A stretch of DNA of 64,000 nucleotides from Phycisphaerae bacterium (GTDB taxonomy: Bacteria; Planctomycetota; Phycisphaerae; UBA1845; UTPLA1): contig DATEMU010000012.1 of assembly GCA_035275405.1 (NCBI GenBank), positions 434,001 through 498,000 on the forward strand. Reading direction: 5' to 3'. The translations under genes and the position numbers were made by a program. The notes below the pieces were generated by a model. It saw only the letters and a list, made by a program, of their open reading frames with translations, did not search any database and was not told where the DNA came from. Shown piece after piece: positions 43,082-51,044 of this stretch; the first letter of the stretch is position 1; each line of letters opens with the position of its first letter.

Positions 43082-44718
43082 TCATCACATTTCGAACAGA
43101 GCGGGGCGCTGTCGAAGCAATTTCCGCGAATAGCGTTGATTTTGGCCGAGTGCCATAACTCCGACAGCGGCGATTCGTCGAGGCGGCCGATGGTCTGGCG
43201 GGCGGCGAAGTCTTGGTCGCAGGTGGTGAGGCGGCCGTCGGCGAGGATCATCGCGCGGGAGAGCGTTCGGCGGCAGACGGTGCGTTTGGGCGGGGCCATC
43301 AAGCTGAGGGCGCGGGGCTGGCGCTGACCGGCGTAGTGCGAGTGCCCGGTGACGAGGCAGGCGCCGAGGCGGCGTTGCCAGTGGTCGTAGAAGGCCTCCA
43401 TTTCGTGGATGTTGTCTTCGGATTTGACGAATGATGGCACGATGAAGGGCGCGACCGAGCCCGAGGATTGGCGCCGGGCGAGCCAGCTTTCCACACGGCC
43501 CGTGGCAGATTCGAACGCGTCGAGGCCGTGGACCTTTTGGTAGGTCTCGGCGGTCATGGCATCGAGGGTGACTTCGATGACGTCGACGGGCGCTTGGAAG
43601 AGCGCGTTCTCGATGGCGGCATCGTCGCAGAGGGCGGGGGTGCGGACGGCGATGGTGGCGGCGGTGGACTCGCGAAGGACGCGGCATATCGCTGCGAATT
43701 GAGGGTGCAGGAGCGGGTCGCCGAAACCGGCGAGGACTATTCGCACGTCGTCGTGGTCCGCGATGGATTCGGCGATGGAGCGGATGGTGTCCAGCTTGAG
43801 CGGGCCGCGCTTGCCCACGGTTGCACCGCGCGGGCGAAGCAGCGACGCTTCGGGGAGGCGGTCGTCCGTGGTCAGTTCGATTTCGATTTCCTGGGGGACC
43901 GGCTCGAGATGACGCTCGGCGCGATCCAGCAGCCAGCGGCCGATGCGCGCGGCGTCCCAAGCGTCCGCGCCGGCCTCGATTAATTCGCGTAGTCGGCGGA
44001 GGCTGCGCTCGGTGTCGGCGATCAGTCGGCCGCGGGCCTCGATCACCTCGGAGGGAGGCCGATAGCACGGCTCCTTGCCGGACAGGTCGGCGAAGGCGCG
44101 GTCGGGGTGGTAGAGCAGGAGCATTCCGGGGGGTTGGTTGGCGGTCGCAAGTTCGTCGACGAGTTCGCGGTGCAGGATGACGCCGGACAGGCCGGGCGGG
44201 GTTTGGGCGAAAGTCATGCGGAAGCCGGCCGCGATGTTTTCGAAGTGATCGATCATGGCGTCGATCATGGAGGGCTCGATCAGGCACGCGGAAGCGGGGA
44301 TGGAGATGATTGCGCTGGCGAGGGCGCGCTGTGCGGTTTCCGCCACGGCGGCGGCGTTGTAGTCCTCGTCGAAGCAGCAGAGGCCGCCGATCCCGCCACG
44401 CCAGCCGTCGAGGCCCCATAGGCGACCGGCGCGGACGAGGGGGGAATATGAAGGCGTTTGATCAACGGTCTGAATTTTGATGCGCGAGAGTGCGTCGTCC
44501 GCATTGGTTGGAAGCGGCAGGCCGGCCAGGAGCGTAGCGACCGCCGGTTTTTGGTCGGTGGGTGTTAGCAAGTAGATTTCGTCAACGTGTTTGGCAATCA
44601 AGACGCGCTCGACGGTGCGGCGGAGGACCGGTTTACCGCAGAGGTTTTCGGCGAGGCGGGAGCGCATGCCCAGGGGCGATCGGGCGAGGTCTACGGCGAT
44701 CGTGGCGATGGTTTTCAT
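43066..44718 (-). CDS. Nucleotidyltransferase / degenerate radical-SAM / SPASM protein
   Basis: This is a 550-residue fusion. Residues 1-230 resemble a cytidylyltransferase of the SpsF/KdsB type (MRSRLAENLCGKPVLRRTVERVL, IYLLTP). Residues 278-420 align by eye with a radical-SAM core: IEIELTT, GFGDPLLHP at 331-339, VIEVTLDAMTAETYQKVHG. The CxxxCxxC cluster site is missing where it should be (residues 284-294 contain no Cys). The C-terminal part keeps SPASM-like cysteines (482, 500, 534, 541, 544). It overlaps the Maf-like gene by four bases, so the two probably act in one pathway of surface glycan or flagellin-type modification. No radical-SAM chemistry is expected if the cluster is absent. 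Confidence 0.8.
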   Translation of the reverse strand: MKTIATIAVDLARSPLGMRSRLAENLCGKPVLRRTVERVLIAKHVDEIYLLTPTDQKPAVATLLAGLPLPTNADDALSRIKIQTVDQTPSYSPLVRAGRLWGLDGWRGGIGGLCCFDEDYNAAAVAETAQRALASAIISIPASACLIEPSMIDAMIDHFENIAAGFRMTFAQTPPGLSGVILHRELVDELATANQPPGMLLLYHPDRAFADLSGKEPCYRPPSEVIEARGRLIADTERSLRRLRELIEAGADAWDAARIGRWLLDRAERHLEPVPQEIEIELTTDDRLPEASLLRPRGATVGKRGPLKLDTIRSIAESIADHDDVRIVLAGFGDPLLHPQFAAICRVLRESTAATIAVRTPALCDDAAIENALFQAPVDVIEVTLDAMTAETYQKVHGLDAFESATGRVESWLARRQSSGSVAPFIVPSFVKSEDNIHEMEAFYDHWQRRLGACLVTGHSHYAGQRQPRALSLMAPPKRTVCRRTLSRAMILADGRLTTCDQDFAARQTIGRLDESPLSELWHSAKINAIRGNCFDSAPLCSKCDEWHRP

Positions 44719-46709
44719 TTGGTGGCCTCGATGGCGGCGTCGAAGCGATGCAGGGAATGGTCGAGGATGCCGCCGAGTTCTTTGCAGCCTTCGAGCATGG
44801 CGTCGATGAACTGGATGTCGCGTTGGATTTGGCGCTGGGCGCGGGCCTGGTCTCCGCCCTCAGGGGCGTGGAGCTTTCGATCGGCGGCTAATCTTTGCAA
44901 CTCGCCGAGCTGGGAGACGTCGCGGACCATGGCGAAGATCGTTTCGTGGTCCTGCACGAGGGTGCGCAGTTCATCGACGCGGGCGATGCGGCGGTTGAAG
45001 GCGGAGGAGTCTCCGACGAGGTCGGTTAGTTCATTAAGGATGTCGCGGGTTTCGCGGCAGAGGGATTCAAACTTGTCCAGTTCCTTGCGGCGGGCAGCGA
45101 GGGCGTCGCGAGCGGGATGCAATTGACCGGCATCGCCCCACGGGTGGCGCAGGTAATCGAACTTGGCGGCGTCGATCGTTGAGCGGCAAAATTGGCCGGC
45201 GGCGTCCGCGAGCTTCATGATCGTGGTGCCCGCCTTTCGGGCGCCGCCTTCGGTGGCGTCGATGACGCGGGCGGCGGATTTGGCGAAGTCGCGCTCGAAT
45301 TGTTCCAGATAGGTGAACATCTGGTCGTCGGTGTAGATGTCTCGACCATTGATGTCCTTCACCTTGCGGAGGATCGCGCGGTGGCGGGCGATGCGCTCCC
45401 ATTCCTTCATTTCCAGCGTGGTGAAGCGGCCGAGTTCGGGGGCCCAGGCGCGGTGCATGGCGACGCCGGGCGTGTAATAGCAGTGACCGCCGAACGCGAG
45501 GTCCTGGCCGACGAAGATGATCGGGTCGCAGCCGAGCCACTGAGCGAGATAGAAGGCGAGGTGCATGACGGTCGCGCCTGCCTCAAGCGGAGAGCGCTGG
45601 GCAAGACCGTCGCCGACGCAGCGGCGGGCGAAGGCGTTGTCGAGGAGGATGAGGCGGCGGTTTTTTCGGAGGGAATGAGGGATTGAGGGATTAAGGGATT
45701 GAGGGTCTTGTTTCACGGTCCCTGGTACGTCGGCGCGAAAAGCGTCGATGACGTGCCAGGAGGCCTTGGGTTCGGCGACGAGGACGAGGTCGCCGGGGAT
45801 TTCGAGGTTTTCGAAGAATTGGCGCGAGAGGTCGCTGAAGTCGAGCGAGGTGACGAAATGGGGGCGAATGCCGCGCTCGAGGAGCGGACGAAGGGTCGTC
45901 TGGGCGGCGATAATGATGGCCTTGTCCTGCAAGGCGACGAGTTGATCGATGTTGCGGGCAAGCGACGGACCGGCCGCGACGAGAATGGCGGGGCAGCCGG
46001 CGAACCGGTTGCGCAAGATGTCAATCGGGGGCGTCGAGACGTACGTCGGCAGATTGGCGGCGATGTTGCGGCAGGTGATCGAGGCGTTGCGGACGAGCGT
46101 GACGAGCGACATCTTTGCGAAGGCGGCGAAGTCGAGCAGGGCGGTGCGGCAGGCGGCGTGGAATTCAGACTGATGATCCCTTGCGACCGGCGGGACGGCG
46201 AAGAGCGTGCCGAGCATGAGGATCGTGCTGAAGTGCATGATACGCTCGTGGAGAAATCCCTTGTCGAGCCGGTTGATGAAGGCGATGCGACCGGCGGCGA
46301 GGGGGGCGGAGAGGTCGGTCTGCTCCAGGGCGGTCTTGATGGTGACGAGGTCGGGCTCGCTGATGAGATAGACAACGTCGGGACCGAAGGCGTCGAAGAG
46401 GGCCTGCAGGTGATAGCCGAGGCCGAGACCGCAGAGGATGACGCAGGCGGCATCGGTTTTTTCCAGGGTATCGCAGAATTCGCGGGCCTCGCGGTGCGGG
46501 TCATAGCGGCTGTGCAGATAGAGGGTGCGACCGTCGGCGGTGGAGACGCGGGCGGTCGGCGGACCGGCTTTGGAGGGCTGAAGGTCGAGGGCCGCATCGA
46601 GGGGGAGTTCATCGATCTGCTGGGCGAGGCGGGCATCGAGCCGCCAGAGCTGCGCCATGTTGCGCAGGAAGACCGGATTGGGTTCAAGGTGGGCGGTCAC
46701 GGCGGGCAT
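44715..46709 (-). CDS. Motility-associated factor (Maf/DUF115) glycosyltransferase-like protein
   Basis: The 664-residue product matches the DUF115/6-hydroxymethylpterin-diphosphokinase-like fold of Maf flagellin glycosyltransferases. Visible features are VILCGLGLGYHLQAL, the core PAILVAAGPSLARNIDQL, IIAAQTTLRPLLERGIRPHFVTSLDF, QWLGCDPIIFVGQDLAFGG and a helical C terminus. Start ATG 46709 gives the expected N terminus. The frame stays open further upstream but that part does not look coding. At residues about 332-346 a CTCAATCCC-type repeat is read in frame. Maf proteins transfer nonulosonic acids, which need CMP activation, and this fits the coupled cytidylyltransferase-like gene. Confidence 0.85.
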   Translation of the reverse strand: MPAVTAHLEPNPVFLRNMAQLWRLDARLAQQIDELPLDAALDLQPSKAGPPTARVSTADGRTLYLHSRYDPHREAREFCDTLEKTDAACVILCGLGLGYHLQALFDAFGPDVVYLISEPDLVTIKTALEQTDLSAPLAAGRIAFINRLDKGFLHERIMHFSTILMLGTLFAVPPVARDHQSEFHAACRTALLDFAAFAKMSLVTLVRNASITCRNIAANLPTYVSTPPIDILRNRFAGCPAILVAAGPSLARNIDQLVALQDKAIIIAAQTTLRPLLERGIRPHFVTSLDFSDLSRQFFENLEIPGDLVLVAEPKASWHVIDAFRADVPGTVKQDPQSLNPSIPHSLRKNRRLILLDNAFARRCVGDGLAQRSPLEAGATVMHLAFYLAQWLGCDPIIFVGQDLAFGGHCYYTPGVAMHRAWAPELGRFTTLEMKEWERIARHRAILRKVKDINGRDIYTDDQMFTYLEQFERDFAKSAARVIDATEGGARKAGTTIMKLADAAGQFCRSTIDAAKFDYLRHPWGDAGQLHPARDALAARRKELDKFESLCRETRDILNELTDLVGDSSAFNRRIARVDELRTLVQDHETIFAMVRDVSQLGELQRLAADRKLHAPEGGDQARAQRQIQRDIQFIDAMLEGCKELGGILDHSLHRFDAAIEATK
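45671..45705. repeat. Simple GGGATTGAG-type repeat inside the Maf-like gene
   Basis: Four imperfect units of GGGATTGA/GGGATTAA lie in tandem. The minus strand reads in frame as DPQSLNPSIPHSL in the middle of the Maf-like protein. Confidence 0.65.
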
Positions 46710-46829
46710 AGTAACGTATCGGCGGCGATTACTTTCCGCTCGAAATGCCAATACAATGCGCCATTGCCAGAAGGGGTAGAAACTCAGGCGATTGGCGGGA
46801 GGGCGGTCGCCGCAAATTTGGAGCGAACC
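46710..46829. promoter_or_regulatory. Divergent promoter spacer, Maf-like gene / endonuclease-like gene
   Basis: This is a 120-base spacer between two divergent starts. TACAAT at 46752-46757 on the plus strand is a good -10 box, but no clear -35 accompanies it. GGAG upstream of 46830 is the ribosome binding site of the plus-strand gene. Confidence 0.3.
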
Positions 46830-48071
46830 ATGCACGGTTTCAAGATGAGCATCTGGGCGATCTTGGTGGCGGCGGCCATGGCATCGCCCGCGGCGGGACA
46901 GATCCTCCCCAAGGATGCGGGCATTCCGGTCGTCGATTGGAAGGATGCACCCAAGCATGTTGATCATGAGATCATTGTGCAGGGGCGGATCGTTCAGGCG
47001 CGGAACATTGGGAAGATCACATTTTTGAATTTCGATACGGCCCGCAGCTTCACGGCGGTGGTGCATCAGCCGAATTACAAGAATTTTCCCACACCGCCGC
47101 ACACCCTGTATGCGCACAAGCTGGTGCGGATTCGGGGCGAGGTTACGACCTATCAGGGCAAGCCGCAGATAGAGGTGACGAAGCCCGACCAGGTGACGAT
47201 ATTGGAAGAGGAGTTGCCGATTCCGCCGAAGGCCGAACCCAAGGCGCGGGCGTTTGACGGGACGGTCACGATCGGCACGTTCAATATCCTGAATTTCTTT
47301 GACGAACACGATTGTCCGTACCATTCGGACGAAGGGACGCCGGCCAAGCCGAAGGAGCAGTTGGAAAAGGTAGCGGAGCGGATTCGCGCCGCGGATGCGG
47401 ACGTCCTGGCGCTGGAAGAAGTGGAGAGCCGGTTTTACCTGCAGCAGTTCGTTGCGGCGATGCTACCGGACATGGGCTATCAGCACGTTGTGTGTTTTGA
47501 GGGCAACGATAAGCGGGGGATCGACGTGGCCCTGCTCTCGCGTTTACCGGTCGGGCCGGTCACGTCGCACATGTATGAGCGGTTCAGCGATGGGTCGGGC
47601 AGCGAGACGTGGTTCCAGCGCGACCTTTTGCAGGTGCGGATCGATCCGCCCGATGCCCCGTCGTTCCAAGTCTTCGTGGTGCATTTCAAGAGCAAGCGGG
47701 GCGGCGGGGATACGGAAAAAACCCGGCTCGCGGAGTGCCGGCAGGCGAGGAAGGTCCTCGATCAGGAGCTGACGAAGGACAAAGACGGACTGTTCGTCAT
47801 TTGCGGGGATTTCAACGACACTTTCGAGAGCAATCCGCTCAAGGCGATCCGCGGGACTGGGCCGACGGCGCTGGTCGATTTCATGAAGGACTTTGCCAAG
47901 GATGCGGTGACGTACAACAAGGCCCCCCATCGCAGCAGCATCGATTACATCCTGGCGTCGCCGGCCATGGGCGGACGCTACGTTGACAAGTCGTATCGCG
48001 TGATCGAAGGGTCGATTGAGACGGGGGGTTCGGACCACAACCCGGTCGTGGCGACGTTCAAATTGAAATAG
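46830..48071 (+). CDS. Exported endonuclease/exonuclease/phosphatase-fold protein with N-terminal OB-like domain
   Basis: The 413-residue product has an N-terminal signal peptide (SIWAILVAAAMASPAAGQ). An OB-fold-like region follows at about 45-125 (HEIIVQGRIVQARNIGKITFLNF, LVRIRGEVTTYQGKPQIEV). The EEP catalytic domain has GTFNILNFF (Asn), LALEEVE (Glu), VVHFKSK (His), ICGDFND (Asp/Asn), SSIDYIL and GGSDHNPV (Asp-His). The active-site set is complete, so a metal-dependent nuclease or phosphodiesterase is likely. Substrate is unknown. The start is ATG 46830 with GGAG. The frame remains open upstream across the Maf-like gene but that is antisense to it. It lies 29 bases before pilT. Confidence 0.88.
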   Translation: MHGFKMSIWAILVAAAMASPAAGQILPKDAGIPVVDWKDAPKHVDHEIIVQGRIVQARNIGKITFLNFDTARSFTAVVHQPNYKNFPTPPHTLYAHKLVRIRGEVTTYQGKPQIEVTKPDQVTILEEELPIPPKAEPKARAFDGTVTIGTFNILNFFDEHDCPYHSDEGTPAKPKEQLEKVAERIRAADADVLALEEVESRFYLQQFVAAMLPDMGYQHVVCFEGNDKRGIDVALLSRLPVGPVTSHMYERFSDGSGSETWFQRDLLQVRIDPPDAPSFQVFVVHFKSKRGGGDTEKTRLAECRQARKVLDQELTKDKDGLFVICGDFNDTFESNPLKAIRGTGPTALVDFMKDFAKDAVTYNKAPHRSSIDYILASPAMGGRYVDKSYRVIEGSIETGGSDHNPVVATFKLK

Positions 48072-48100
48072 GGCGGGCTCGGACCGCGGCGAGGCCAACC

Positions 48101-49186
48101 ATGGATTTCAACCAACTGCTCAAGTTCGCGGTGGATAACAACGCCTCCGACCTGCACGTTCAGGCGGGCTCGCCGCCAATGATGCGGATTGCCGGTCAGA
48201 CGCGGTTTGTGAACTCGCCCGCCTTGTCAAACGAGGACGCCCGGAACTTCGTGATGTCCGTGCTGCCCGAGAGCCGCAAGGCGGAAGCGGACCGGGCGAT
48301 CATCGCGGGGATTGATTTTTCGTATCAGCACCCGAACTCCGCTCGGTTTCGGTGCAGCGCGTATTCGCAAGTCGGGCGCTATGGCATCGTGATGCGGGTC
48401 ATCAAGGGAAAGCTGCCGTCGATTGCGGACCTGAAGCTGCCGCAGGTGATCCACGAGATCGCCCTGTCGCAGCGCGGGTTGACGCTGGTGACCGGTACGA
48501 CGGGGAGCGGGAAGAGCACGACGCTGGCGACGATGATCGACCTGATCAACGAGACGTACCGGACGAAGATCATCACGATCGAGGACCCGATCGAGTTCAT
48601 GCACGTGAACAAGAAGGCGCTGGTCTCGCAGCTCGAGGTGGGGACGGACACGCCGTCGTTCGAGCAGGCCCTGCGACAGGCGCTGCGACAGGACCCGGAC
48701 GTGATTCTCGTCGGAGAGATGCGCGACGTGGAGACACTGCGGATGGCGCTCCGCGCGGCGGATACGGGGCACCAGGTCTTTTCGACGCTGCACTCGTCCA
48801 ACGCCCCGCAGGCGATCGAGCGGATCGTGGCCATGTTCCCGCCGGGCGAGTACGACACGCTCCTGTCGCAGCTTTCGGCGTCGATCGAGGCGATTATCTC
48901 GCAGCGGCTGGTCGTCGCGACGGGCGGCACGCGGCGACCAGCGGTCGAGGTGCTGCGGGGCACGCCGGTGACGGAGAAGTTCATCCGCGAGAAGCGGCTG
49001 GGCGAACTCTTGACGTACATCGAGACGGGGGAGTCGGGGATGCAGAGCTTCGATCAGCATCTCTTGAAGATGTATCAGGAGCAGGCAATCAGCGGGACGG
49101 AGGCGATGCGCTGGGCGACGAACCCGGAGGCGCTGGGGATGGGGCTAAGGGGGATACGACGGATTGGGGGCGGGGCGAAGGCGTAA
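48101..49186 (+). CDS. pilT: Type IV pilus retraction ATPase PilT
   Basis: This is a 361-residue hexameric ATPase for pilus retraction. The N domain with NNASDLHVQAGSPPMMRI, Walker A GTTGSGKSTTLA, the Asp box (EDPIEFMH), Walker B (LRQDPDVILVGEMRD), the His box (STLHSSNAPQAIERIV) and the PilT-type AIRE-like region are present. It is separated from the main pil locus by about 10 kb. Its presence favours a retractile pilus over pure type II secretion. Confidence 0.95.
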   Translation: MDFNQLLKFAVDNNASDLHVQAGSPPMMRIAGQTRFVNSPALSNEDARNFVMSVLPESRKAEADRAIIAGIDFSYQHPNSARFRCSAYSQVGRYGIVMRVIKGKLPSIADLKLPQVIHEIALSQRGLTLVTGTTGSGKSTTLATMIDLINETYRTKIITIEDPIEFMHVNKKALVSQLEVGTDTPSFEQALRQALRQDPDVILVGEMRDVETLRMALRAADTGHQVFSTLHSSNAPQAIERIVAMFPPGEYDTLLSQLSASIEAIISQRLVVATGGTRRPAVEVLRGTPVTEKFIREKRLGELLTYIETGESGMQSFDQHLLKMYQEQAISGTEAMRWATNPEALGMGLRGIRRIGGGAKA

Positions 49187-49221
49187 CACCTCGCTTGCGC
49201 TTTGGGCTGGCAGTTCACCAT

Positions 49222-49887
49222 TCACAGATTAGCGAGCCTCGTGCGCATCATTCGTAAGGCCTGGCCACGATGGCTGAGGCGGTTTTTTTCTTCGGCGGGG
49301 AGTTCGGCGACGGTCCGGCCGAGTTCCGGCACGAGAAAATAGGGGTCGTAGCCGAAGCCGCCTGCGCCGCGGGGGGTGTCGATGATGCGGCCTTCGAAGA
49401 CACCGTCGGCGGTGGCGAGGATGCGGTCGGCGTCGGCGAGGACGAGGATGCAGTGGTAGCGGGCGGTGCGTTTTTCCGGCGGGATGGTGGTTAACTCGGC
49501 GATGAGTTTCGCGTTGTTGGCGCGGTCGCGGGCTTCGCGGGGCAGATGGGCCGCGGCGTGGTCAAAGTACGCGGAGTGGACGCCGGGTTTGCCGCCGAGG
49601 GCGTCGACCTCCAGACCGGAGTCGTCGGCGAGGGCCCACATGCCGGCGGCCTTGGAGTAATACGTGGCCTTCAGCGTGGCGTTGCCGAGAAAGGTTGATT
49701 GATCTTCGTGCGGTTCGGGGATGGGTTGGGGAAGGTCGGCGAGAGAGAGCCAGCGGATTGCGCCGAGTGAAGAATCCCGTCGCTGGCGCTCGGGGCTCGG
49801 ATCAGAGTTCTCCGTCAGGAGGGCGACAATCTCGCGGAATTTTCCGGGGTTGTTGGTGGCGATGAGGATGTCGCGGGGAGTGGGCAT
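49222..49887 (-). CDS. rdgB: dITP/XTP pyrophosphatase (RdgB/HAM1 family)
   Basis: It hydrolyses non-canonical purine triphosphates to monophosphates. The 221-residue product has ILIATNNPGKFREI, TFLGNATLKATYYSK, ADDSGLEVDALGG.PGVHSAYF, FEGRI, GFGYDPYF and LSHRGQAL. It is longer than the usual 195-205 because of a segment at about residues 27-42 (SDPSPERQRRDSSLG) encoded by a dispersed DNA repeat. rph lies upstream with only one gene between, a common partner. The end is convergent with pilT. Confidence 0.95.
   Translation of the reverse strand: MPTPRDILIATNNPGKFREIVALLTENSDPSPERQRRDSSLGAIRWLSLADLPQPIPEPHEDQSTFLGNATLKATYYSKAAGMWALADDSGLEVDALGGKPGVHSAYFDHAAAHLPREARDRANNAKLIAELTTIPPEKRTARYHCILVLADADRILATADGVFEGRIIDTPRGAGGFGYDPYFLVPELGRTVAELPAEEKNRLSHRGQALRMMRTRLANL
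49765..49804. repeat. Dispersed repeat inside rdgB (SPERQRR-encoding)
   Basis: GAGTGAAGAATCCCGTCGCT followed by GGCGCTCGGGGCTCGGATC. It is read in frame on the minus strand as SDPSPERQRRDSSL near the N terminus of RdgB. To my knowledge this sequence is a widespread dispersed repeat in planctomycete genomes. Confidence 0.7.
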
Positions 49888-49905
49888 CGGGTAAGTGTCG
49901 CTCCT

Positions 49906-50010
49906 CCGCCCCTCTGGGGCGGCAGGAAATAAACTCGTCCTCTATCCACGGGTTCCGGTCGCCAAGGGCGACCTCCACCCGTGGCTACGGTCATTTGCCC
50001 TTCCGGGGCA
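49906..50010. repeat. Composite palindromic region between rdgB and the 50082 lipoprotein gene
   Basis: There are three hairpins in a row. CCGCCCC-TCT-GGGGCGG is at 49906-49922. A two-tier hairpin is at 49946-49984 (outer CCACGGGT/ACCCGTGG, inner GGTCGCC/GGCGACC). GCCC-TT-CCGGGGC is at 49998-50010. It fills most of the 194-base spacer in front of rdgB. No gene is seen in the rest of the spacer. Confidence 0.7.
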
Positions 50011-50081
50011 TATGAGTCAGTTCATCGCGCTTGTTTAAGGAGGGCAAATATACTGTTCCTTGAGAGCAGTGGCACAATCGA

Positions 50082-51041
50082 TCAGCCGCCGGAGCCGGTG
50101 GGGATCGTTTGCAGGTCGCTTGACTCGCCGGTGCGCGGAATTCTTACGAGGAACGACCAGTTGGGGATACGGCCCTTTTGACCGGCTTCATTGACGGCGC
50201 TGCGGTAGATGATGTGGCCGTTTTCGAGGTTGTACTTGAACTCCTCCTTATTGCGCAGCTCGATGACGGCGGGGCTCATTCGCTTCTTGCCTTGACCGTC
50301 GTCGACGAGGGCGTCTTCGCCGAAGGTGCCGACGCAGATGCTGCTGAGGGGGCGGTCGGGGTCGTGGTAGTAGTAGGCGTCGTAGCCGCGGTTGCGGAGG
50401 TCGCGGACCCATTCGACGGCCGCTTCTTTGTAGTTGTGGAGCGTTTCGGTGTTGTACGTGACGCCGATGTTGAGCGTGTATACGCCGCGGGCGCTCTGCA
50501 GGTCCCATTCCGGCGGGCCGACGTGCTCGGTGGGCATGACGGTCGGCCGGGCGCTGAAGAAGGGGTATTTGTCGCCGAGGGCGAGCTTGCGGATGAAATC
50601 GAGGTCACGTCGGATTTCTTCGTTCAATTCGATGATCACGTCGCCCTGGGCATGGTCGTCGGTGTCGGTCCTGGCCTCCACGTATTTGAGAGGGTACTGG
50701 CCGTAGAAGATGCGGCTGCGGTCGGCTTCGTTCTGCACCCAGACGTCGTCGGCGCGAAGTTCGCGGCGTTTTTTCAGGAGCCGCGCCATGTTGTCGGCCA
50801 TCTGCTCGCGTTCCTCGCGGCTGGCGCTGCGGTAATCGTTGCACTCGATGGTCCAGATTTCCGCGTCACCGACCTGCTTGCCGAAAAGGGGGCGGTTCGA
50901 GTCCACCTTCCAGAACTCGTCCCACTTTTTTTGATCTTGTTGTTGACAGGCGGCGAGGAGGAGGAAGGGGACCGAGTAACACGTCGTCCGGCAGAAGCGG
51001 CGGGCAGAACCCGCCCTACGAAATTGCGATCCGAATGTCAT
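50082..51041 (-). CDS. Lipoprotein of unknown function, SPOR-like C-terminal region
   Basis: The 319-residue predicted lipoprotein has an N-terminal signal (RRFCRTTCYSVPFLLLAAC, lipobox near LLAAC at residue 32). The C-terminal part (YNTETLHNYKEAAVEWVRDLRNRGYDAYYYHD, SICVGTFGEDAL) resembles a SPOR-type repeat, suggesting peptidoglycan association, though I am not sure. The basic part of the signal peptide is encoded by a palindromic repeat (50999-51015 and flanks). It starts three bases after the rph stop codon. Confidence 0.72.
   Translation of the reverse strand: MTFGSQFRRAGSARRFCRTTCYSVPFLLLAACQQQDQKKWDEFWKVDSNRPLFGKQVGDAEIWTIECNDYRSASREEREQMADNMARLLKKRRELRADDVWVQNEADRSRIFYGQYPLKYVEARTDTDDHAQGDVIIELNEEIRRDLDFIRKLALGDKYPFFSARPTVMPTEHVGPPEWDLQSARGVYTLNIGVTYNTETLHNYKEAAVEWVRDLRNRGYDAYYYHDPDRPLSSICVGTFGEDALVDDGQGKKRMSPAVIELRNKEEFKYNLENGHIIYRSAVNEAGQKGRIPNWSFLVRIPRTGESSDLQTIPTGSGG
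50999..51015. repeat. Palindromic repeat inside a lipoprotein signal-peptide coding sequence
   Basis: GGCGGG and CCCGCC flank CAGAA, followed by CTACG. On the minus strand it reads as GTAGGGCGGGTTCTGCCCGC and encodes RRAGSAR in the n-region of the lipoprotein signal. To my knowledge the sequence GGGCGGGTTCTGCCCGCC is a dispersed repeat in planctomycetes. Confidence 0.75.
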
Positions 51042-51044
51042 AGG

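Noticed and set aside
45699-46829. Upstream extension of the endonuclease-like gene by about 377 codons
   Set aside because: It runs antisense over the Maf-like gene, is Glu/Gly/Val-rich as frame shadows are, and the signal peptide with its ribosome binding site begins at 46830.
46710-47324. Upstream extension of the Maf-like frame on the minus strand
   Set aside because: The added residues are Arg/His-rich shadow sequence opposite the endonuclease-like gene. ATG 46709 gives a normal N terminus.
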